Source of the DNA: a bacterium | Lineage (GTDB): Bacteria > Chlamydiota > Chlamydiia > Chlamydiales > JAFEGQ01 | Assembly (NCBI GenBank): GCA_021809305.1 | Contig: JAKBAF010000019.1 | Coordinates: 1 to 10,140 of the forward strand | Reading direction: 5' to 3' | DNA: 10,140 bases | Part shown: positions 1-6,934 of the stretch, piece by piece | How the letters are laid out: each line of letters opens with the position of its first letter | Numbering within the stretch: the first letter of the stretch is position 1 | Notes under the pieces: generated by a model | Told to the model about the DNA's origin: nothing | Databases searched by the model: none | Seen by the model: only the letters and a program-made list of their open reading frames with translations | Translations under genes and position numbers: made by a program

Positions 1-518
1 TGAGCCTGAGCAAGGTTTCCGATTCCGAAGAGGGAGGCGACAACTCCAAAGAGGGCAAAGAGCTGGCCCATCCATTTCCAGCGAAGGCCCCTCGAGATGT
101 AGTACATGGGGCCACCGCATAGAGCACCACTTTGGCCCTGCACGCGAAAGTGGACGGCTAGAACAGATTCAGCATAGATGATAGCCATGCCGACAATTCC
201 ACTGACCCAAAGCCAAAAGATTGCGCCAACCCCACCGAGTGTGAGCGCAGTGGCCACCCCTGCGATATTCCCTGTTCCGACTGTTCCGCCGAGGGTCATT
301 GTAAGGGCCTGAAAAGGAGTTAGACTCCCCTTTCCCGAGGGACTTTTTCGGCTAAAGGCTAATCTAAAGCCCTCTCCAATCGATCTGAACTGGACTCCCT
401 TAAGCAGGAAGGTTAAGTAGACGCCGGTTCCCACCAAAAAAATGACAAGAAAGGGGCCCCAAACCAACCCCTCTAGGCCCTTAAGAAATTCTGTTAAAAT
501 TCTCACGATCATTTGCAT
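1..518 (-). CDS. Sodium:amino-acid (alanine/glycine) symporter, AGCS family, N-terminal part
   Basis: Partial gene; reading on the minus strand stays open from the ATG at 518 to the window edge (about 172 residues, against about 450-550 for the family). The translation carries the AGCS hallmarks in order: GLVWGPFLVIFLVGTGVYLT (first membrane helix), VQFRSIGEGFRLAF, the segment TPFQALTMTLGGTVGTGNIAGVATAL, then WLWVSGIVGMAIIYAESVLA and GGPMYYISRGL. In characterised members (AgcS/AlsT type) the TVGTGNIAG segment contributes to sodium and substrate binding in the inner membrane. Alanine or glycine is the usual substrate; the exact one cannot be read here. Start choice: an in-frame ATG at 536 lies only 3 bases behind an AGAGG and is itself preceded by an in-frame TAG, while 518 and 512 are further candidates without a clear ribosome binding site. 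Family assignment is firm, the start is not. It is transcribed away from the 780-1802 gene. Confidence 0.93.
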   Translation of the reverse strand, partial: MQMIVRILTEFLKGLEGLVWGPFLVIFLVGTGVYLTFLLKGVQFRSIGEGFRLAFSRKSPSGKGSLTPFQALTMTLGGTVGTGNIAGVATALTLGGVGAIFWLWVSGIVGMAIIYAESVLAVHFRVQGQSGALCGGPMYYISRGLRWKWMGQLFALFGVVASLFGIGNLAQA

Positions 519-720
519 GGAAAGAGTGTAGCCCATGGGCCTCTAGCCGCACAAGGGCGAACTTGCAGGGCCAGGGCGTTAATTTGTGCCAAAGTACCAC
601 CCGTTAAACATCACAACGATCTACGTCTAATTCCATGCAACCTACCAGAGCGAAAAAGATGCCTGCAAAACGCATCCTAAATCACGGCAAGCGATGCGAG
701 CGCATGACGTAAAGAACTTA

Positions 721-749
721 TTGCTTTCATTGTAGGCAAAATGTAAAGA
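721..749 (+). promoter_or_regulatory. Weak candidate promoter for the 340-aa gene
   Basis: TTGCTT at 721-726 and TAAAGA at 744-749 are separated by 17 bases, upstream of the ribosome binding site at 768-773. The -35 is fair and the -10 poor (three of six consensus positions). The intergenic stretch 537-779 between this gene and the divergent symporter must hold start signals for both; I see nothing stronger in it. Confidence 0.2.
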
Positions 750-779
750 TGGCGACATTACCCTAGCAAGGAGAGGGCC

Positions 780-1802
780 ATGTATAGTTCAAGAATACCG
801 GAGAGGTCGTTCGATAGAAGAGTCAGCCAGCGCCTTGCGCCAGTGGCGTCAAAGCCCATCCCTTTGACCCGGCCTAATTGCTCAAGCCCAGATGCCTTGT
901 CCCAAATAACCTCCAAAGTTGTAAGGGTAGCAGGAGGCGGCAGCTTACCCGCTATCTGTTTAAAACTAAGCTCCAAGCGCTCGCAGGACCAAATGACCAT
1001 TGCAACTCGGATAGCTTACAACACAGTCAACGCCGGCAATGCGGATAGGCTCCTTTATCGAAATCCCTCAATACCTCTCGACCGCCCGTTGGAACTTGGT
1101 GCCAACTACTACGACTGGTTGGCCGAGTGTGCCTGTCGGGAGTTAAATAGACGGACACCAGGACAGGCTCACTTTCATGACATCTTTGAGAACCTTATAG
1201 TGAGGAAGGTGGCTCGAGGCTCTTCGTGGGATGATCAGTCGAAAGAAATCGATCTTACAATCGCCTCCTTCGGACCAGGGCGACTCTTTGGTGAGTTCTG
1301 TGTGATGAACAAGCTTTTTTCTTGGGTGCGCGAGGAGGGGCTGACCGGCACAATTCGTCTCTGCTTGGTCGACAGGGCCTACAAAGAATGCCTTGACGGC
1401 TATCAGGAAGTTGCACGCACAATGGAGCGTCAGCAGCAATCTCCTGCAGGACTATGGACCCTTCTCGGCTCTCCTATGAGCTCGAACGGTCGTCTTCACG
1501 CGCTTGCCCTGCAGGACTTTCCTGCTAAGATGGCCAAAAGCCAACCGAGTGGGGTCAAAATCAAGATTCGCGTCTTTAGCGAAAGCGAGGACTATAAAAG
1601 ATTTTGCCTGCAGCACCCTGCCTATCGAAACAATCTGCTCATGGGCGGCGATATCGAAGATACATTGCCTATTTTTAAAGAGCTCCAAAGAACTACCCAG
1701 CAAGCAAACGGGGCGGCTTTTGCCTTATTGAAAGATACGGAAGGGGCTTTCATCTGGAAAGAAGATGAGTCGATAATGCGCCTATGGCCCGGCTTAACCT
1801 AA
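780..1802 (+). CDS. Hypothetical protein, 340 aa, Ser/Arg/Pro-rich N-terminus with possible Rossmann-like core
   Basis: I do not recognise this as a named protein. The start at 780 is supported by AAGGAG at 768-773, 6 bases upstream. A second candidate ATG lies at 993 (residue 72) behind a weaker AGGA. Residues 1-71 are rich in Ser, Arg, Pro and Lys, lack a hydrophobic signal peptide, and look disordered. Residues about 105-145 appear helical. Residues 157-171 read as a strand plus glycine loop (IDLTIASFGPGRLFGE), and 193-201 as a second strand ending in an acidic residue (RLCLVDRAY). That arrangement resembles motifs I and II of SAM-dependent methyltransferase-like folds. Further strand-like stretches occur at 259-267 and 311-326, with a conserved-looking NNLLMGGDIED at 284-294. 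There are no membrane segments, so it is probably soluble. Any enzymatic role is inference. It stands alone and converges on the ABC gene with an 11-base gap and no visible terminator. Confidence 0.72.
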   Translation: MYSSRIPERSFDRRVSQRLAPVASKPIPLTRPNCSSPDALSQITSKVVRVAGGGSLPAICLKLSSKRSQDQMTIATRIAYNTVNAGNADRLLYRNPSIPLDRPLELGANYYDWLAECACRELNRRTPGQAHFHDIFENLIVRKVARGSSWDDQSKEIDLTIASFGPGRLFGEFCVMNKLFSWVREEGLTGTIRLCLVDRAYKECLDGYQEVARTMERQQQSPAGLWTLLGSPMSSNGRLHALALQDFPAKMAKSQPSGVKIKIRVFSESEDYKRFCLQHPAYRNNLLMGGDIEDTLPIFKELQRTTQQANGAAFALLKDTEGAFIWKEDESIMRLWPGLT

Positions 1803-1813
1803 ACACACCCCGA

Positions 1814-3196
1814 TCACTCCCCTGATGCAACGCGTGTGACGTGAATCTGGGGGCTGTGGCGCACTTCGATGACACAGCATCGGCTTGCGATCTCATCGAT
1901 GATGGTCGAGAGGTAGGACTGGTTCTCCTCATCGAGGTTAGCATCCCACTCATCGAGAAGGACCGCCTGCGTATGGACCTTGTTGCGAATCTCCTCAAGT
2001 TGCGCGCGCACCGATTCGCCAGTCGATTGCGCCGCGGTTCCAAAGGAGAAGAGCAGCTGATGCTGGCTTGGAAGGTAGTACGCATGCTCTCGCAAACGCT
2101 GCTTGAGCAGAAGAAGCAGGGAGGACTTTCCACTGCCATTTCTGCCGCGAATGGTAATCCGGTTTGGCGAGGTCACCTTTGAGATCAACTCATCCTCAAA
2201 TGACTCTTCATGGCTCCTCTTCTCATCGAAGTGGAGCGCAGGCCAATTGATGCGTTCACGATACGCCTCTGGCGAGTCGTGAGGCTCAGGGGCAAGTACT
2301 GTCGAGATCTGATGCAGCTTAGCACGGGTCATCCCACACTGCACGACTTGATAGAGGAGGTCGTAGGTGTAGCTTAAGACAAGAAAGAGGCGAGGCATCG
2401 TTACAATTAAGGCCGATAGAGCAAGGATATTTCCTACGTTGGAGTACATCGAGAAGGCCGCAACAAGGAGGCTCGGGACAAAGGTGACAAGCGCAATGCC
2501 GATAGCCACAAGCTCGGAGTAGACAGAGGCCACTACGTTGAGCTTAATCGACTTGAGGAGGTTCTTCTGTGCAGACTTCTTCCAAAGTCGCAAATTGTAG
2601 TGGTTGCCTAAGACAACGTTATCCCATGAGGAGAGTATTGTCTGGCCAACGCGTATCCTCCCATCTTGGGCGCCGCGCGTCAGATCGCCAAGTCGCCGCT
2701 TTTGTGTGCGAATAATAAGAAAGCCAATGGCAACACTAACTACATAAGCCGCCGGAAAATAGTAGTCGATAAGAATAGATATTGTAATAATGTTGAACGT
2801 TACATTGAGGATTGATGAGGCGAGCTGGTAGAAGTAGAAGACGGCATTAGTGATCGTCTGCATCCCTTCATTATTAACAATTGTTAAAATGCTCTCTCGA
2901 CGAACCTTGTCACCCCAGAGGTGGACGCGCGAGACATTATTGTGGACAAACTGGCCGATATAGCGCTGGATAGCGACCTGCTCCCATTTGACGTAGCTGA
3001 CAGAGGCTACAGCCAAAGGAAGATAGGGGAGGAGAAGCGAGGTGAGGTAGAGGCAGAGGTTTACCCAAAAGCTCTCCCCTTCAATCACATCTCGTGAAAG
3101 CGAGACCAGCCAATAAGTTGATGAGGCGACGATAACCTGCTGGACTGCCAACGCAAGAAGGCAGACAACAGTACTCCTATTGCGCAGAAATTTCAC
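1814..3196 (-). CDS. Short ABC exporter half-transporter with a contracted nucleotide-binding domain
   Basis: The 460-residue protein begins with GTG at 3196, with AGGGAG 7 bases upstream. Residues 1-300 contain about six hydrophobic segments (roughly 9-31, 44-67, 118-143, 147-162, 220-247, 253-282), as in type-I ABC exporters. The ATPase half follows: Walker A GRNGSGKS at 351-358, a probable Q-loop Gln378 (YLPSQ), a degenerate signature STGES at 391-395, Walker B AVLLDE at 411-416, D-loop ANLD at 419-422 and switch His447. All catalytic positions are present, so ATP hydrolysis is plausible. Lys357 to Gln378 is only 21 residues and Gln378 to the signature only 13, far less than in ordinary cassettes, whereas signature-to-Walker B and Walker B-to-His distances are normal. 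The total is some 100 residues shorter than a typical half-exporter. It would act as a dimer in the inner membrane; the substrate is unknown. It is the last gene of the moxR cluster, 29 bases after the BatD-like gene. Confidence 0.88.
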   Translation of the reverse strand: MKFLRNRSTVVCLLALAVQQVIVASSTYWLVSLSRDVIEGESFWVNLCLYLTSLLLPYLPLAVASVSYVKWEQVAIQRYIGQFVHNNVSRVHLWGDKVRRESILTIVNNEGMQTITNAVFYFYQLASSILNVTFNIITISILIDYYFPAAYVVSVAIGFLIIRTQKRRLGDLTRGAQDGRIRVGQTILSSWDNVVLGNHYNLRLWKKSAQKNLLKSIKLNVVASVYSELVAIGIALVTFVPSLLVAAFSMYSNVGNILALSALIVTMPRLFLVLSYTYDLLYQVVQCGMTRAKLHQISTVLAPEPHDSPEAYRERINWPALHFDEKRSHEESFEDELISKVTSPNRITIRGRNGSGKSSLLLLLKQRLREHAYYLPSQHQLLFSFGTAAQSTGESVRAQLEEIRNKVHTQAVLLDEWDANLDEENQSYLSTIIDEIASRCCVIEVRHSPQIHVTRVASGE

Positions 3197-3225
3197 TCTC
3201 GAGCTCCCTACTTAAGGTGCGCACA

Positions 3226-4284
3226 TTAACAGCTGATGCGGAAGAGCTCACGCGCTGCAAGCATCGCCTCCGCACAGTCATTTAGGGAAGGATTCAGCCT
3301 GGCAAACTTCACAAGATCCGCGATAACTAGAAATTCTTGGAGCCTCTTCTTGGTCTCATCATCAAAGGCAGGGTGTAGCGCCATCTCACTTAAAAATTCC
3401 TGCGTCGTCCGCTCTGGTGCACGGAGGTAGTAGACCTCTTCTATGTACAATCGAACAATACCGGTAAGCGTGACGTAGAAACGATCAAATAGCCCTTTCC
3501 TGGGCAGCCCCTCCTCCTCCAGCTTAAGAAGAGCTGCCTGCGCCGCCTGCCGAGGGTCAAGTGGCACACTCCGCCTAGTAAAGAGAGAGAGCAGTCGCGA
3601 GCGATTCCGATAGGCAAGAGTGCCACCTACAAAAAAAGCCGCGCAAGCCCCAAAGGTGCCCCATGATAGCAACCTCTTCCAACTCTCAAAAAGGTCAAGG
3701 AAGGGCCGGTTACGCCAGTGTTTTGTGCTCTCCTCAAAGAGCTCTCGATTCTGATGGCTAATCTCGATTCGAGGCCCGTCGTCATAGGGTAGCAGCGGTG
3801 CAATGGCAAGCTCTTCAATCTCTCCGACTGGCGCTTCAATTGTGAGCTCAAAGAGCTCGGTAAAGAGTGCCACGCTTGTGCCATTGCCCTCGATTGCCAA
3901 GGGGAGAAAGCCAAGGTAGCAGCTCCCGGATCCCCAGGGCTCTAGAATAAAAGTAATGAGCTCCTCGCCATCTGATGATATAGAGTACTCCTCCCTCACA
4001 ATGGAGAAGAGCCCTTCGCTCTCCTCTCCTCGGCGCAAGGGAAGTTTTTCACGAAGCGCCTCCCTATCGACCTTAAACCCCTCCGGAGCCCTTACCCGAA
4101 CTTCCACGTTTAGAAGGTCATCGAGTGTTAAATTTAGACCCGAGAGGGATATCTCAGCCGAAACGCCTTCCCTATGGCCCCTCCAGCCTGTTTCAGCGCA
4201 AAGAGGTTGAGCGCAAAGAGGCCACGAGAGAGAGAGATGCAAGGCTAGATAGACGATAGAGATGAGGGGCCGCCACTTTTTCAC
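3226..4284 (-). CDS. BatD-like / DUF4381-like membrane protein
   Basis: The 352-residue protein starts with GTG at 4284. AGAGAGG lies 5 bases upstream and the start overlaps the DUF58 stop by 4 bases (GTGA), so translational coupling is likely. Residues 1-30 form a basic then hydrophobic N-terminus compatible with a Sec signal. Residues about 40-155 are strand-rich and probably periplasmic. One strong membrane helix spans about 207-225, followed by a basic stretch and an all-helical cytoplasmic C-terminus. That tail carries DRFYVTLTGIVRLYIEE (267-283), the RTTQEFL element (292-298) and IADLVKFA (321-328), which are typical of the C-terminal part of BatD/DUF4381 proteins found beside moxR and DUF58 genes. 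No enzymatic motif is seen. The probable role is as membrane partner of the MoxR-DUF58 pair. BatD proteins are often longer, with more extracytoplasmic domains, so this is a compact version. Assignment rests on the C-terminal pattern plus context. Confidence 0.83.
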   Translation of the reverse strand: MKKWRPLISIVYLALHLSLSWPLCAQPLCAETGWRGHREGVSAEISLSGLNLTLDDLLNVEVRVRAPEGFKVDREALREKLPLRRGEESEGLFSIVREEYSISSDGEELITFILEPWGSGSCYLGFLPLAIEGNGTSVALFTELFELTIEAPVGEIEELAIAPLLPYDDGPRIEISHQNRELFEESTKHWRNRPFLDLFESWKRLLSWGTFGACAAFFVGGTLAYRNRSRLLSLFTRRSVPLDPRQAAQAALLKLEEEGLPRKGLFDRFYVTLTGIVRLYIEEVYYLRAPERTTQEFLSEMALHPAFDDETKKRLQEFLVIADLVKFARLNPSLNDCAEAMLAARELFRISC

Positions 4285-5156
4285 GCTCGCCTCTCTTTAG
4301 AGCGAAAGGCTCTGTGCAGCACAGGAAGCAGATCCTCATCTGTTCGCAGATGCACAAAAGCTGCCCCTACACGATCCATAAGCGCCTTTGTCCCCTCAAT
4401 GCGAGAGAGCGCCCGGCCTTTAAGTCTAGCGCGCACCTCCTCTCGAGAGGTATCGATCATGCGCGTAAGCCCTGTCTCTAGATCGCGAATTTGGACAAGT
4501 CCCACGTCGGGGAAGTCGAACTCTCGCGGATCAGAGACGCAAAGGGCTGTCAGATCGTGGCGGCGCGCGATAAGCGCCACCTCTTTTGCTGCCCCGGGAG
4601 CAATAAAATCGGATATGAGGAAGGAGACCCCCCGTCGCCGCTTAACCCTTGCAAGAAAGGTGAGGGCCCCCTTGAGATCGGTTCCGCTGCCCTTCGGCTC
4701 ATAGGCTAGCAGCTCACGAATGAGTCGCAAAGTGTGCGTTGTCCCCTTCTTGGGAGGAAGATAGAGCTCTACCCGGTCTGTAAAGAGCACAAGGCCCACT
4801 TTATCTCCTCCTCTAACAGCCGAGAGGGCAAGGAGGGCACCAAGCTCTGCTATCAACTCCCGCTTCTTCCTACCCGATGATCCGTACTGTCCAGATGAGG
4901 AGACATCGACAATTAGCATCACCGATAGCTCACGCTCCTCGCGAAAGTTCTTCACGAAGGGGGAGTTCATTCGCGCCGTAACGTTCCAGTCGATGGTACG
5001 CACCTCATCTCCTGGCTGATACTCGCGCACATCTTCAAACTCCATCCCGCGACCCTTAAAGGCCGACCTATAAGCGCCTGCAAGAAGGCCCGTAACTGCG
5101 CGCCCCGTTCTGATCTGGATGCGACGCACCTGGCGCCAGACCTCCTTTGGAATCAT
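4281..5156 (-). CDS. DUF58 family protein with vWA-like domain (MoxR-associated)
   Basis: This 291-residue protein starts at ATG 5156, overlapping the moxR stop by 4 bases (ATGA); no Shine-Dalgarno is visible, fitting coupled translation. Residues 33-62 hold the DUF58 signature: the run SAFKGRGMEFEDVREYQPGD followed by RTIDWNVTAR. The vWA-like part follows, with a complete metal-site motif DVSSS (Asp84, Ser86, Ser88), Thr159 in GSGTDL and Asp183 in LISDF. There are no membrane segments; the family is cytoplasmic or membrane-peripheral. DUF58 proteins are almost always encoded beside MoxR ATPases and are thought to be partners that carry or recognise the client. The biochemical activity is undefined. 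Length and motifs are normal for the short form of the family, which lacks the N-terminal membrane helices of longer DUF58 proteins. Confidence 0.95.
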   Translation of the reverse strand: MIPKEVWRQVRRIQIRTGRAVTGLLAGAYRSAFKGRGMEFEDVREYQPGDEVRTIDWNVTARMNSPFVKNFREERELSVMLIVDVSSSGQYGSSGRKKRELIAELGALLALSAVRGGDKVGLVLFTDRVELYLPPKKGTTHTLRLIRELLAYEPKGSGTDLKGALTFLARVKRRRGVSFLISDFIAPGAAKEVALIARRHDLTALCVSDPREFDFPDVGLVQIRDLETGLTRMIDTSREEVRARLKGRALSRIEGTKALMDRVGAAFVHLRTDEDLLPVLHRAFRSKERRA

Positions 5157-6145
5157 GGCACACTTAAGTGGTCAAGAATGAGATCGATGACAGCATCTGA
5201 GCTCACCTCTTCAGCCTCTGCCTCATAAGAGAGCTTGAGCCTATGGCGGAGCACCTCAGGTGCAACACTCTTCACATCATGTGGCGTTACAAAGCCGCGC
5301 CCTGCGAGGAATGCATGCGCCTTAGAAGCGCGAATCAAACTGAGCGTACCCCGAGGTGAGGCTCCAAATTCCAGCAGCCCCTCAATTGGCACGCCAAAGC
5401 GTTTTGGCTCGCGCGTTGCAAAGACAATATCGAGTAGGTACTCCATCACCTTCTCATCGCAGTAGATCTCATCGACCACCTGACGCGCTTTAAGAATCTC
5501 ATCCGTTGAGATAACGGGCTTTGCAAAAGGCCTGTCGCCAAGGCGTCCCATCCGCTGCACAATCTGCCGCTCCTCATCGCGGGAGGGGTAACCCACCCGC
5601 ACCTTCATCATAAAGCGATCGGTCTGCGCTTCTGGGAGCGGGTAGCACCCCTCCTGTTCAATTGGGTTCTGCGTCGCAAGAACAAGGAAGGGGTCACCGG
5701 CTCGGAAGGTCTCATCGCCAACTGTCACCTGCCGCTCAGCCATTACCTCAAGTAGGGCCGATTGAACCTTGGCAGGGGCACGATTGATCTCATCTGCCAG
5801 GACCAGATTGGTGAAGATGGGCCCCTTCTTTATCGAAAAGGTTCCTTCCTTAGGATTGTAGATTGAGGTGCCGATCAGGTCGGCTGGAAGAAGGTCTGGG
5901 GTAAACTGGATTCGGCGAAACTCGCAGCTTACAGCCGTTGCTAACGTGTTGACAGCTAGTGTCTTTGCAAGCCCCGGAAGACCCTCAAGAAGGATATGGC
6001 CATCCGCCAGAAGGGCAATCAAGAGCCGATCAACTAACCTTCGCTGACCAACAAGGACCTTACCAAGCTCTTCGCGAACAGCGTTGAGGTGCAGGCCCGT
6101 CTCTCTTACCAGGGCGTTTAGATCTCGAATATCTGTTGCACTCAT
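5153..6145 (-). CDS. moxR: MoxR-type AAA+ ATPase
   Basis: The protein has 330 residues from the ATG at 6145, which I prefer because GAGGAG lies 9 bases upstream. A longer frame from a TTG at 6211 would add 22 acidic residues but has no ribosome binding site. Counting from Met1 at 6145: Walker A GLPGLAKT at 55-62, the MoxR-typical segment FTPDLLPADLIG at 81-92, Walker B LVLADEINRAP at 114-124 (Asp118, Glu119), sensor-1 region ATQNPIEQEG at 157-166, arginine finger in LPEAQTDRF (Arg177) and sensor-2 GASPRG (Arg265). All catalytic residues are intact. The family forms ATP-driven hexameric rings in the cytoplasm that act on DUF58 or vWA partners, often in cofactor insertion, protein maturation or envelope stress. 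The specific client is unknown here. It is the first gene of the four-gene cluster; its stop overlaps the DUF58 start. Confidence 0.96.
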   Translation of the reverse strand: MSATDIRDLNALVRETGLHLNAVREELGKVLVGQRRLVDRLLIALLADGHILLEGLPGLAKTLAVNTLATAVSCEFRRIQFTPDLLPADLIGTSIYNPKEGTFSIKKGPIFTNLVLADEINRAPAKVQSALLEVMAERQVTVGDETFRAGDPFLVLATQNPIEQEGCYPLPEAQTDRFMMKVRVGYPSRDEERQIVQRMGRLGDRPFAKPVISTDEILKARQVVDEIYCDEKVMEYLLDIVFATREPKRFGVPIEGLLEFGASPRGTLSLIRASKAHAFLAGRGFVTPHDVKSVAPEVLRHRLKLSYEAEAEEVSSDAVIDLILDHLSVP

Positions 6146-6190
6146 CCCATCACTCTCCTCATCTTCTTCCCATGCAGAGGGCCATTCACC

Positions 6191-6225
6191 TCTATAGTTT
6201 CTGACAAGCAAGAGGCTTACGTCAA
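6191..6225 (-). promoter_or_regulatory. Poorly supported promoter-like elements upstream of moxR
   Basis: On the minus strand TTGACG (6225-6220) and TATAGA (6196-6191) each match sigma-70 hexamers well, but the 23-base spacing is much longer than usual. If used, the transcript would begin downstream of the TTG at 6211, which favours the ATG at 6145. The 205 bases between moxR and the membrane protein gene at 6351 show no clear terminator, so read-through from upstream is also possible. Confidence 0.18.
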
Positions 6226-6350
6226 GCGATGAATGTCGGCGAGATGTGCGCGCTAAAAATTGCTCCTCGAAAAGAGAAAAAGAATATAGCTTATGTCTTG
6301 AATATCAGTGAGTTCGAACACCGACAGTCGCTAGAAAAAACAATGTCCGA

Positions 6351-6920
6351 TCAAGCTGCGGCGTTAATTTCTGGGCCCGGAAGAAAGCGAACAAGGACAG
6401 TTGGGATTGCAAATGCGGGAAAGACCCCAGTGAAGAGTGATGTATAGTCCTGGTAGCCTTTGAGAAGAGTCTCCCAATCTCTAAAACTGTAACCCGGAAA
6501 AGGGCGAAACGGGTTCCCGAGCCTGATCTCACGAAGAGTGTAAGCTATCGCACACAAAAGCACAGCTAGGGAACCCGCATAGAGCGGCGGTACGGCGATA
6601 GCGATTGCATCGATAAAGGCTCGTTCCCAAAGAGAGATTTTGGGTCGCTCTATCTTAGAGAAGCCTTGGCTATGGTCAAGGATGGCAAGACCTGCTGCTA
6701 ACCCGCCGCCTAAAACAGCGCCAACACCCGAGAGGAGGAAAAACCGAGTGGGATTCAATAGACGCATTGTGCCAGTTGGCAGTGGGAAACGGGCAATTGC
6801 AATAAGAGAGCAAGCAAGAGAGACCGCTGTAATGCCACAGGTAGCGATCAATGCGCCTTCCATGGTCACTACTTGGCCAAACCGAGCCTCTACCCGATCT
6901 CTTAGTGCTGTGCAATCCAT
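6351..6920 (-). CDS. Four-helix membrane protein of unknown family, tandem paralogue B
   Basis: I do not recognise this protein (189 residues, ATG at 6920). The ribosome binding site is weak (TTGGGG, about 4-5 bases upstream), and it starts 14 bases after the stop of its paralogue, so the two are probably co-transcribed. Predicted membrane segments lie at about 22-44, 59-82 (glycine-rich, with GAVLGGG), 103-127 and 158-178; the N-terminus has no signal peptide. Aligned by eye with the neighbouring gene, roughly half of the residues match, without significant gaps until the last third. The best-kept parts are residues 1-30 (25 of 30 identical, including MDCTALRDR and EGALIATCG), the GGG/DH..GF stretch (65-87) and ERP.IS.W.R (91-100). 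No catalytic motif is apparent. It is an integral inner-membrane protein; the function is open. Accessory or partner protein for the adjacent moxR or efflux genes is only a guess from position. Confidence 0.8.
   Translation of the reverse strand: MDCTALRDRVEARFGQVVTMEGALIATCGITAVSLACSLIAIARFPLPTGTMRLLNPTRFFLLSGVGAVLGGGLAAGLAILDHSQGFSKIERPKISLWERAFIDAIAIAVPPLYAGSLAVLLCAIAYTLREIRLGNPFRPFPGYSFRDWETLLKGYQDYTSLFTGVFPAFAIPTVLVRFLPGPEINAAA
6892..6920 (-). repeat. Direct repeat copy: start of paralogue B
   Basis: These 29 bases, covering the first nine codons and part of the tenth, are identical at every position to 7479-7507 at the start of paralogue A. The identity falls off immediately afterwards, including at synonymous sites. 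Confidence 0.9.
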
Positions 6921-6934
6921 TTAACCCCAATGCA

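Noticed and set aside
694..705. Short inverted repeat, five-base arms ATGCG/CGCAT around AG
   Set aside because: The loop is too short and the arms too small for a terminator, and there is no T run. As an operator it is no better than chance in a 240-base intergenic region.
758..1000. 80-codon minus-strand frame overlapping the start of the 340-aa gene
   Set aside because: It is antisense to a gene with a good ribosome binding site. It could only be real if the true start were 993, and it has no protein features of its own.
1795..1830. Searched for a bidirectional terminator between the convergent genes
   Set aside because: The 11-base gap and flanking bases contain no hairpin with T run; none can be supported.
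3217..3224. GTGCGCAC palindrome between the BatD-like and ABC genes
   Set aside because: An 8-base palindrome is expected by chance at this scale, and no second copy was noticed.
6229..6447. 72-codon plus-strand open frame upstream of moxR
   Set aside because: It has no ribosome binding site, and its second half is the antisense of the end of the well-supported membrane protein gene at 6351-6920. The composition looks random.
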